This document shows, piece by piece, positions 16,670-23,390 of a stretch of 50,942 nucleotides of DNA; within the stretch, counting starts at the first letter, position 1, and every line of letters begins with the position of its first letter. The stretch covers positions 1-50,942 of the forward strand of contig JASEGJ010000006.1 of assembly GCA_030018135.1 (NCBI GenBank). The letters run 5' to 3'. The stretch is from Candidatus Hodarchaeaceae archaeon. Its GTDB lineage: Archaea > Hadarchaeota > Hadarchaeia > Hadarchaeales > Hadarchaeaceae. The notes under the pieces were generated by a model that worked only from the letters and a program-made list of their open reading frames with translations, was not told where the DNA came from and did no database searches. A program made the position numbers and the translations under genes.

Positions 16670-18594
16670 CGTTCGCCTACAAGGGCTACACCGGAAAATA
16701 TCTTCGCGTCGACCTCTCCCGCGGCAAGGTGGTCGAGCTACCGCTCAAGAAGGAGTGGGCGCGCAACTACATAGGCGGCAGCGGGATGGCCGCGCGCATC
16801 CTGTACGACGAGGTGCCCCCGGAGGTCGAGCCCCTATCGCCGAGGAACCTTCTGATCTTCGCGACCGGCCCGGTGACCGGAACCGTTTACCCTCCGTCCG
16901 GGCGGTACTGCGTGGTCACGAGGGCCCCGCTCACGGGCATCTGGGGGGAGGCGCACTCGGGCGGTTACTTCGGCCCTGAGCTCAAGTACGCCGGCTACGA
17001 CCTCGTCGTGCTCCAGGGGAGGTCGGTCAAGCCAGTTTACCTCGCGATCGACGACGGGAGGGCCGAGCTGCGCAGCGCCGGAAAGCTCTGGGGGAAGAAC
17101 ACTGCGGAAACCACGGACATTCTCGAGGAGGAGTTCGGTGACCCTCAGGTGAGGGTTGCCTGCATCGGCCCGGCTGGCGAGCGCCTGGTAAAGTTCGCGT
17201 GCATAATGAACGAGCACTCCCGCGCGGCCGGGCGAACGGGCGTGGGCGCGGTGATGGGCTCCAAGAACTTGAAGGCGGCGGCGGTGAGGGGGAGCAAGGC
17301 CGTCGAGGTCGCCGATTTCGACCGCGTTTGGGAGCTGACGGAGGAGGCCCACGAGAGGTACACTGGTGGCGAGTGGGGCAAGGCCTTACACGACGCGCTC
17401 TACCGCTACGGCACGCCGGGGCTGGTGAGCTGGGAGAACGAGATAGGCAGGCTGCCGACGAAGGGGCACTACACAGGCGTCTTCGAGTACGCCGAAGATA
17501 TAGGTCCGGATCGATTTGAGCGCGAGTTCATAGTCCACCGCCGCTCCTGCATGAACTGCCGCATGCAGTGCAAGAAGGTGAGCTACGTGCGCTCCGGTCC
17601 CTACGCCGGCACCCTGAGCGAGGGGCCGGAGTACGAGACCATCGTCGCCCTGGGCTCCAATTGCCTGGTCCGCGACTTCCCCGCGATAATGCGGGCCAAC
17701 CAGCTCTGCAATTTGTACGGCATGGATACCATAAGTTGCGGAGGAGCGGTGAGCTTCGCCATGGAGTGCTTCGAGCGAGGCGCTTTAACCGAGCGGGAGC
17801 TGGGCATGCCGCTGAGGTGGGGCGACGGCGATGCCATGGTCAATCTCGTCGAACTGATCGCCTCGCGCGAGGGGATAGGCGACCTGCTGGCGGAGGGCGT
17901 TCGGGCCGCGGCGAAGCGCATAGGCAAGGGCTCCGAGCGGTGGGCGATCCACGTCAAGGGCTTGGAGGTTTCAGGACAAGACGGTAGGTCCCATCAATCG
18001 GTTGGACTGACGCACGCCATCTCCGTAATCGGCGGGGCTCACCTCAGGGCGCTTTCGTCGCTGGATGAGCTCGACTACAGGAAGACGATAATCGAGCGAT
18101 ACGGCAAGGCTAGGGCCAAGGAGCTGGGCGATAGGCTCTCGACGAAGTACAAGGGCATGCTGGTCAAGGATGTGGAGGACCTCTACGCTATCGTCGACGC
18201 GCTAATCACATGCAAGTATGGCACGATGTGGCCGCCAGCTTTCTACTTCGACGATTATGCCAAGCTGCTGCCCGCCGTCACAGGCATCGAGGAGTTCGCG
18301 AGCGTCGGGGAGGTCCGAGCCGCCGCCGAGCGGATGGTGAACTTGAAGCGGGCGTTCAACGTCAGGCTCGGCTTGGATCGCAGGGACGACGCGCTGCCGG
18401 AGCGCTTCCTCAAGGAGCAAATGCCCGACGGGCCTGCGAAGGGCAAGGTCGTGGACCTAAAGCCGATGCTCGACGAGTACTACCGCGAACGCGGATGGGA
18501 CGTTCGCACTGGACTGCAACGTCGGGCCACGTTGCAAAAATTTGGGCTGGATGATGTGGCAAGAGATTTAGCGAAGCGCGGGAAACTCAGGTAG
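16666..18594 (+). CDS. aldehyde:ferredoxin oxidoreductase family protein (tungsten), paralogue 1
   Basis: AOR enzymes oxidise aldehydes to acids with a tungsten bis-pterin cofactor and a [4Fe-4S] cluster. The protein has 642 residues. The N-terminal domain shows YIGGSGMAARILYDE, LLIFATGPVTGT and the AHSGGYFGPELKYAGYD pterin loop, then AGRTGVGAVMGSKNLKA. Cluster cysteines are Cys295, Cys298, Cys302 and Cys516. It starts inside the polyferredoxin stop (ATGA) with GGGAGG upstream. The polyferredoxin partner suggests electrons leave through bound clusters, as in AOR-type complexes. The aldehyde substrate cannot be read from the sequence. Confidence 0.9.
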   Translation: MTFAYKGYTGKYLRVDLSRGKVVELPLKKEWARNYIGGSGMAARILYDEVPPEVEPLSPRNLLIFATGPVTGTVYPPSGRYCVVTRAPLTGIWGEAHSGGYFGPELKYAGYDLVVLQGRSVKPVYLAIDDGRAELRSAGKLWGKNTAETTDILEEEFGDPQVRVACIGPAGERLVKFACIMNEHSRAAGRTGVGAVMGSKNLKAAAVRGSKAVEVADFDRVWELTEEAHERYTGGEWGKALHDALYRYGTPGLVSWENEIGRLPTKGHYTGVFEYAEDIGPDRFEREFIVHRRSCMNCRMQCKKVSYVRSGPYAGTLSEGPEYETIVALGSNCLVRDFPAIMRANQLCNLYGMDTISCGGAVSFAMECFERGALTERELGMPLRWGDGDAMVNLVELIASREGIGDLLAEGVRAAAKRIGKGSERWAIHVKGLEVSGQDGRSHQSVGLTHAISVIGGAHLRALSSLDELDYRKTIIERYGKARAKELGDRLSTKYKGMLVKDVEDLYAIVDALITCKYGTMWPPAFYFDDYAKLLPAVTGIEEFASVGEVRAAAERMVNLKRAFNVRLGLDRRDDALPERFLKEQMPDGPAKGKVVDLKPMLDEYYRERGWDVRTGLQRRATLQKFGLDDVARDLAKRGKLR

Positions 18595-18772
18595 ATGCCC
18601 AGACAAGCCGCAGACGAGACCAAAAAGTCTTAAGTGAGCGGACTATTACGTTTGCGCCTTTTGATAGCCCCCTGCCCGATTTTTTATTCATCTTGGGAAA
18701 TTTTTAGACAAACCCGCCGCGGTGAAAAGCTAAAAATAGCCGCACGAATTCAATTGACAAGGTGATCAAACG

Positions 18773-19786
18773 ATTGAGCTCTACGGGCGAGATCTGATAA
18801 CCACGCAGGAGTGGTCGCGCGAGGAATTGGATGCGACCCTTGAACTTGCGAAGGACCTAAAGAAAAAATACTATGCCCGGAAGCTGCAGCCCCTGTTGAA
18901 GAACAAGACCTTCTTCATGCTGTTCTACAACACCTCGACCCGCACGAGGGCCTCATTTGAGGCAGCGATGACGGCGCTCGGCGGACATGCGCAGTTCATA
19001 GACATCGCGACCACCAGGGCATCCGAGGGTGAGGCGCCGAAGGATATCGCCAAGATGTATGAGCGCTACGGCCACGGCTTGGGCATAAGGATCCTCGAGT
19101 CGGCGGTTGGCTACGTTTACGGCAGGGGCAACGCGGTCATCCGGGAGTACGCAAAGCACTGCAACGTCCCGGTTGTGAACATGGCCGACGACATGTACCA
19201 CCCGTGCCAGGGGCTTGCCGACATCATGACCGTGCAGGAGAAGTTCCCGAGGTATGAGGGCAAGCGCTACGTCATCATGTGGGCATACTCCAACAAGGTG
19301 CGCTCCTGGGGAAGCGTGCAGGAGGAGGCGCTCATCATGTCCCGCTACGGGATCGACGTAACGATCGCCGCGCCGAAGGGATTCGAGCTCGACCCAAATA
19401 TCGTAAACATCTGCAGGCAGAACGCGAGGGAAAGCGGGGCAGAGCTGAAGACCGAAAACGACCTCAAGGGAGCACTCGAGGGGGCGCACATAGTCTTCCC
19501 GCGCAACTGGGCCTCCCACGCGTGCGTGATGCAGGGCATGGACAAGTTCGGCAAGGAGAATGAGATCAGGTTGCACGAGCGATATCGCGACTGGATGCTG
19601 ACGCGGGAACTCCTCGACCTGATGGACCCGCAAGCCATCATCACGCATGTTCTGCCGGTGTTCCGAGGCGAGGAGGCGACAGATGAGGTCATGGATGGGC
19701 CGCACTCAGTCATATACGACCAAGCGGAAAACCGCCTGCATGTGCAGATGGCCGCGCTCGCGCTGACGATGGGCAGGCCAGCTTAG
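18773..19786 (+). CDS. aspartate/ornithine carbamoyltransferase family protein with apparent ATT start
   Basis: Carbamoyltransferase of about 337 residues. The carbamoyl-phosphate loop NTSTRTRASFE and YHPCQGLADIMTVQE (HPCQ as in ornithine enzymes) are intact; the C-terminus has THVLPVFRGEEATDEVMDG and ENRLHVQMA, a blend of aspartate- and ornithine-type features, so the second substrate is uncertain. The first standard start is TTG at 18827, but the frame upstream encodes ELYGRDLITTQEWSREEL, a normal N-terminus of this family. It is open back to 18758 with no ATG, GTG or TTG; an ATT at 18773 follows GGTGATC by five bases and is taken as the start. No arginine or pyrimidine genes adjoin except the PyrI-like gene at 20.7 kb. 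Confidence 0.75.
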   Translation: MELYGRDLITTQEWSREELDATLELAKDLKKKYYARKLQPLLKNKTFFMLFYNTSTRTRASFEAAMTALGGHAQFIDIATTRASEGEAPKDIAKMYERYGHGLGIRILESAVGYVYGRGNAVIREYAKHCNVPVVNMADDMYHPCQGLADIMTVQEKFPRYEGKRYVIMWAYSNKVRSWGSVQEEALIMSRYGIDVTIAAPKGFELDPNIVNICRQNARESGAELKTENDLKGALEGAHIVFPRNWASHACVMQGMDKFGKENEIRLHERYRDWMLTRELLDLMDPQAIITHVLPVFRGEEATDEVMDGPHSVIYDQAENRLHVQMAALALTMGRPA

Positions 19787-19880
19787 TCAAGGGTGGAACC
19801 CAAGCTCGTCCTAAGCGATATGTATTTCAACTTTATAGCACTCCGCGTTTAATTGAGGACGAAATGTCGATGGCGGTAAC

Positions 19881-20681
19881 ATGTTGCTTGTTCACCTATC
19901 CGATCTGCATTGCGGGAGGAACAGCTTCTCCCCGAGGACCCTCGAAAGGGCGATAAAGGAAATAAACAGTTTGGAGCCGGACGTCATCGTCATCACCGGG
20001 GACATAACAAATGGGGGGCTCATCGACGAGTACAAACTGGCGGCGAAACACATAAGAAAGCTCAAATGCGAAAAAATCCTCCTCGGCAGCGGCAATCACG
20101 ATTTCCAGCACACAGGCTTCCTGCTCTGGGAGCATTTCTTTCCAAAGCCGGAGATGTTGACGCTCAAGGACACTTTAATTGCCCACCTGAGGACCGCGAG
20201 ACCGGACAGGGATACAGGCGAAGTAGGATATCGCCAACTTGTGTGGTTTGGAGAGCTCTTGAAAAAGCATAGAGATAAGTTCAAAATAGTTGCCCTCCAC
20301 CACCACCTTGTGCCGATCCCGGACACGGGCACGAGACAGAATATCGTCGTAGACGCCGGGGACGCGTTGAGGGCTCTGATGGGGGGCGATGCCAACCTGA
20401 TCTTGTGTGGACATAAGCACAGACCTTGGAAGTTGAAGGTCGAAAACCTGCAAATAGTCCATGCCGGCAGCGTGTCCTCGACGAGGTTACGGGGGTTCTT
20501 CTCGAACTCGTATAACATCATAGAGATGGAACGCGGCTCCTTTAACGTCGAGCTCAAGATAGTCAGCGGCGAAAGGATGGGTTTTGGAAAAATCCTGAGC
20601 GGTTACGACGGCATACGCCTGCCTGCGGCCCTGCGAATCGGTGACCGCCCAGCCACGGAGCGATTGAGTCCAACAAAATAA
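19881..20681 (+). CDS. calcineurin-like metallophosphoesterase
   Basis: Two-metal phosphoesterase of 266 residues. The motif series is complete: HLSDLHCG, VITGDITNGG, GSGNHDFQ, ALHHHLVP and LCGHKHRPW, with metal ligands Asp, His, Asn and His at the expected order. Such enzymes cleave phosphate mono- or diesters (cyclic nucleotides, nucleic acids, lipid precursors); the substrate is open. The ATG at 19881 is used. The gene seems independent of its neighbours. Confidence 0.85.
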   Translation: MLLVHLSDLHCGRNSFSPRTLERAIKEINSLEPDVIVITGDITNGGLIDEYKLAAKHIRKLKCEKILLGSGNHDFQHTGFLLWEHFFPKPEMLTLKDTLIAHLRTARPDRDTGEVGYRQLVWFGELLKKHRDKFKIVALHHHLVPIPDTGTRQNIVVDAGDALRALMGGDANLILCGHKHRPWKLKVENLQIVHAGSVSSTRLRGFFSNSYNIIEMERGSFNVELKIVSGERMGFGKILSGYDGIRLPAALRIGDRPATERLSPTK

Positions 20682-20734
20682 AAAATCGGAAAGGGGCAGC
20701 TGTGTCACGACGTTTAGCGAATCGCGATCTAGGA

Positions 20735-21019
20735 CTAAGCTCTGACTTTTTTGACGACTTCATAATTTTTGATCAAGTTGACTGTCGCCTTCGGTGCGAT
20801 CGCCTTTACCTTGGCAACCACCTTCGCTGGGTCTAACGTCACATTTTCCAGCTTGACGAGGTCCTTCTTGCCCATCTTCACGCTTTTCACGTTTATCAGG
20901 ACTACCATCGGATTCCCGCTCTCTGGAGTCATGCCCAGTGCTTTCAGGACATCCAAAGCTTTTCCCGGAGCTATATGGTCAATCGTGACACCATTTTTTA
21001 TCTTCGGATACTTCTCCAA
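20735..21019 (-). CDS. PyrI-like regulatory protein without the zinc domain
   Basis: The 94-residue sequence matches the N-terminal nucleotide-binding domain of aspartate carbamoyltransferase regulatory chain: KIKNGVTIDHIAPGKALDVL, GKKDLVKLENVTLDP, and PKATVNLIKNYEVVKKVR. In E. coli PyrI this domain is followed by a Cys4 zinc domain that contacts the catalytic chain. Here the frame ends directly after the NYEVV strand, and the 53 bases to the next gene cannot hold the zinc domain. TTG at 21019 is taken as start because GGAGGTGGT lies four bases before it; upstream in-frame ATGs at 21040 and 21115 have no such site. It may sense nucleotides for another enzyme; the orphan carbamoyltransferase 1 kb away on the other strand is one candidate. 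Confidence 0.75.
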   Translation of the reverse strand: MEKYPKIKNGVTIDHIAPGKALDVLKALGMTPESGNPMVVLINVKSVKMGKKDLVKLENVTLDPAKVVAKVKAIAPKATVNLIKNYEVVKKVRA

Positions 21020-21191
21020 TCGACCACCTCCCAATTTCATTCGATGTACATCGAAATAAACTATTTGTTTTCCCGGCTTCCCAAAAAAAGATCTATAAGT
21101 GAAATCATTTTTCATCGATAGCGCTGTTCCTATACAGGGATCGGCGGGGCCCCGGCGGCGCCAATTCGGTGGCGTGATTTTTCTCTCAATT

Positions 21192-21446
21192 TCATCTTCC
21201 CCGGTATGCCCCACGCCTATGTCTGACGTACTGAATTTCGACTAACGCCTCACTTTTTATCTTGTAAATGATACGATAATCTCCAGCTCGTAATTTCCAA
21301 TATCCTTCCCACTCGCCATGTAGCTTGTCACCCGCTCCGATGTCATCAAACAATTCATCTATCGCCACCTCTATCCGCCGTTGCATATCCTTTGGAAGTT
21401 TTCTTATGTCCCGCATCGCCCTTCTGGTAAAAGTAATTTCTACCAT
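21192..21446 (-). CDS. RelE/ParE-family toxin
   Basis: An 84-residue protein with the RelE fold pattern: EITFTRRAMRDIRKLPKDMQ, then AIDELFDDIGAGDKLHGEW, and the core YWKLRAGDYRIIYKI ending IQYVRHRRGAYR. Archaeal RelE proteins cut mRNA on the ribosome. It follows the antitoxin gene by 34 bases in the usual antitoxin-first order. Codon use is like its neighbours. Confidence 0.88.
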   Translation of the reverse strand: MVEITFTRRAMRDIRKLPKDMQRRIEVAIDELFDDIGAGDKLHGEWEGYWKLRAGDYRIIYKIKSEALVEIQYVRHRRGAYRGR

Positions 21447-21480
21447 TTCTGGCGCCCATCATTGGGTTAAATACTGGATT

Positions 21481-21771
21481 TCATCTCATCTTTCTTCTCA
21501 AACGCGGCGGCGGATGCCCGAATACTTCCTCGTAGGTATAGATCCTCCCTGCCATCGAGTCCTCTTGGGCTTCCCGGAGTGCCCGTAGGGCACGAGGGTC
21601 TGCCATCTCCTCAATGGTCGCCATTATGCTATTGTACTCCTTCGCCCCAATCACTACGGCGATTGGCTTTCCCTTCCTGCTTACCACGATTTGCTCCCCC
21701 GCTTCGGCATCGCGAAGCAACCGGGGCAATTTTCGATGCGCTTCCTTTACTCCCACGACCCGCCCAGCCAT
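21481..21771 (-). CDS. Phd/YefM-type antitoxin
   Basis: A 96-residue antitoxin whose N-terminal DNA-binding fold is seen in VVGVKEAHRKLPRLLRDAEAGEQI, then VVSRKGKPIAVVIGAKEY. The C-terminal part (REAQEDSMAGRIYTYEEVFG) would wrap the toxin. ATG at 21771 is chosen since GGTGATTTTG precedes it; longer frames start at 21783 and 21804. It forms a pair with the RelE-type gene downstream and probably represses the operon. Confidence 0.85.
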   Translation of the reverse strand: MAGRVVGVKEAHRKLPRLLRDAEAGEQIVVSRKGKPIAVVIGAKEYNSIMATIEEMADPRALRALREAQEDSMAGRIYTYEEVFGHPPPRLRRKMR

Positions 21772-21924
21772 CAAAATCACCATTAAACAGTTGGCACCTC
21801 TCATTTTTAAAGGTATGTACCGTGGTTTATACCAACATTAATACCCGTGCAAACATCGAGCAGGGTTTAGACAGCACCTTTGCTTAAAAGGAACTCAGAA
21901 ATTGCTCATTTCACGTAAGTTGAG

Positions 21925-22091
21925 TGGTGGGGCCGCCAGGATTTGAATTCCCGGGGGCTAAGCCCTTCTTAACCCCTCCCGGGTTTGCGGGTCTCTCCGG
22001 AGCACCGCTCCAACGGATCATCATCTTGCCATCAGCAGACCCACAACATCCGCTGGAGCCCGCCGTGCTAGCCAAGCTACACTACGGCCCC
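21925..22091 (-). tRNA. tRNA-Trp (CCA anticodon) with two introns
   Basis: The ends pair as GGGGCCG/CGGCCCC with encoded CCA. Intron 1 (22052-21993, 60 nt) sits at the canonical 37/38 position: loop bases CTCC pair with GGAG at the intron end, flanked by AGC and AGA three-base bulges. Intron 2 (21977-21948, 30 nt) interrupts the T-arm between positions 53 and 54. It forms a bulge-helix-bulge: helix CCCG/CGGG, bulges GGA and AAT, and an inner 9-bp stem (GGGGTTAAG with CTTAGCCCC). Removal of both leaves a normal T-arm CCGGG-TTCAAAT-CCTGG and a 77-nt RNA including CCA. Intron 1 also contains ATGATGA and CTGA, which resemble the C and D' boxes found in tRNA-Trp introns of other archaea, but a full box C/D set is not clear. 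Confidence 0.88.
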
Positions 22092-22135
22092 ACCAAATTG
22101 AGGTTGGACGGCCCGCATAAAAGTTTTCCGAAGAG

Positions 22136-22240
22136 TGGAGCCGGGGAAGGGATTTTCAGGGCAGACCATTTGAACCCCTGTATAGCGGATGCCCGCCGAG
22201 CGGCTGCAGTCCGCCGCGTTAACCGCTCCGCCACCCCGGC
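22136..22240 (-). tRNA. tRNA-Cys (GCA anticodon) with two introns
   Basis: Acceptor GCCGGGG pairs with CCCCGGC, followed by U73 (the discriminator of tRNA-Cys) and encoded CCA. Intron 1 (22203-22191) is only 13 nt at 37/38: CTGC pairs with GCGG, bulges AGC and GCA. Intron 2 (22168-22153) is 16 nt between 59 and 60 in the T-loop: TTCA pairs with TGAA, bulges AAT and AAT, with the T-stem as outer helix. Removing both gives a 76-nt RNA including CCA with loop TTCAAAT and stem AGGGG/CCCTT. The gene lies 44 bases upstream of tRNA-Trp on the same strand, probably in one transcript. Confidence 0.9.
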
Positions 22241-22336
22241 TCGCTCGATATTTTGTCATCGCGCCTTTAAGTCCTTCGCTGCGAACTCAACCCAAGTTTA
22301 TTAAGGGTGGGCACCAAACACTAACAAGGGTCAGAC

Positions 22337-22756
22337 TTGGTCACGGTAGCCGTGAGCATAAACTACATTTCGGCGGAAAAATTCTGGGAGCAGGACAAGC
22401 CAGTGCCGCTAGGCGTCCACATCTCGACGAACATAAATGTCGTCGGCGTCGAGCAAAAGGGCGAACAACTGGCGGTGCCATTTGTGGTCACCATCGGCTA
22501 CACGCCATCGATAGCGCAGATCAACCTGAAGGGCCAGGCCATCCTGTCCGGCGAGAGGGCCGAACTGGAGCAAATTCGCGACGACTACAAGAAACAGCGC
22601 GCGCCTCCGCCCATGCTCATCCAGACCATAACCAACGCCTCGCTCATCGAGGCGACCTTCCTATCGCGCACCCTGAACATCCCCCCGCCGATCCCGCTGC
22701 CAAGCATGCCCAAGCCGCAAAAACCCGATAAGGAAAGGCCCAGCTATGTCGGCTGA
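22337..22756 (+). CDS. conserved hypothetical protein upstream of a membrane protein
   Basis: A 139-residue soluble protein rich in beta strands: VPFVVTIGYTPSIAQINLKG, QAILSGERAELEQI, then LIQTITNASLIEATFLSRTL and a Pro-rich tail NIPPPIPLPSMP. I cannot name a family with confidence; the strand pattern and tail recall SecB-like chaperone folds, but that is a guess. The start is TTG 22337 (or GTG 22352). It overlaps the next gene by 11 bases, so the pair is co-translated. Confidence 0.65.
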   Translation: MVTVAVSINYISAEKFWEQDKPVPLGVHISTNINVVGVEQKGEQLAVPFVVTIGYTPSIAQINLKGQAILSGERAELEQIRDDYKKQRAPPPMLIQTITNASLIEATFLSRTLNIPPPIPLPSMPKPQKPDKERPSYVG

Positions 22757-23150
22757 AGTACCATACATGCCTCCGGAAAAGCCCGAGATGCCGAAACACT
22801 TCGCTGGCATCCTGCTCGGCATCGTCCTCTGCATCGTCGGGGCCCTGCTGATCCACCAGGGCGTGACCTTCGCGATGACTGTGGAGAGGCTGGCGCCGAG
22901 CATGGGGCTTCTCGCGGCGGGGGCGCTGCTCATATTCGTCGGCGTGGCGCGGATGTGGCCCGGTAAGTCCTTGGCGAACGCCGGCTTCTTCTGCGCCGGC
23001 GTCCTCTGCCTGGTGGCAAGTGGGGCGTTGATCGCCGGAAACGTTCGAGGTGCGGCGCAGGCCATCCTGCTCACGCTGGTCGGCATAGCGTTGGTCGTCG
23101 TCGGCGTCGAGGTGGCGAAGGAGAGCTGGAAGAAATTTGCCACGCGCTAA
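22746..23150 (+). CDS. four-helix membrane protein
   Basis: The 134-residue protein has four predicted transmembrane segments: FAGILLGIVLCIVGALLI, MGLLAAGALLIFVGVA, AGFFCAGVLCLVASGALIAG and AILLTLVGIALVVVGVEVA. A Pro-rich N-terminus comes first and a basic C-terminus follows (ESWKKFATR). No family recognised. It starts inside the preceding gene with an AAGGAAAGG site before ATG. The pair could be a membrane protein with its soluble partner. Confidence 0.7.
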   Translation: MSAEVPYMPPEKPEMPKHFAGILLGIVLCIVGALLIHQGVTFAMTVERLAPSMGLLAAGALLIFVGVARMWPGKSLANAGFFCAGVLCLVASGALIAGNVRGAAQAILLTLVGIALVVVGVEVAKESWKKFATR

Positions 23151-23219
23151 AATGGATCGGCCAAACATGATGAACTTTGGCGAGGTCTCATGTCTTAGAA
23201 CATGTAACCATTAAGGGAG

Positions 23220-23285
23220 GTGAAATCTACGTTCAGAAAGAAGAAAAAGCCGAAAAAGAAACCGGAAGAGAAAAAACCCTGTTGA
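23220..23285 (+). CDS. possible 21-residue Lys-rich peptide
   Basis: A GTG at 23220 preceded by AAGGGAG opens a 21-codon frame encoding MKSTFRKKKKPKKKPEEKKP and a final Cys. The low-complexity content and size make it weak. A CATGT/ACATG inverted repeat lies just upstream (23189-23204). Confidence 0.25.
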   Translation: MKSTFRKKKKPKKKPEEKKPC

Positions 23286-23390
23286 GGGCTCGAATGAGGT
23301 CAAATGAAAACGTCTAAAAAGTTCGTATTTAGCCAAGCACGCGCGGTATTCAACACCCCTGTTGACATTCGGGGATTTTCCGTATTGAGT

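Noticed and set aside
18953-19705. Minus-strand frame of about 250 codons
   Set aside because: Shadow of the carbamoyltransferase gene; composition effect of GC-rich third positions.
21948-21977. Long variable arm (type II tRNA-Leu or Ser) in place of a second intron
   Set aside because: Without splicing the T-loop would be 9 nt and mispaired; with splicing the T-arm is canonical. The CCA anticodon and 37/38 intron fit tRNA-Trp.
22189-22731. Frame starting inside tRNA-Cys and running through the next gene
   Set aside because: Overlaps the tRNA and is out of frame with the supported gene at 22337.
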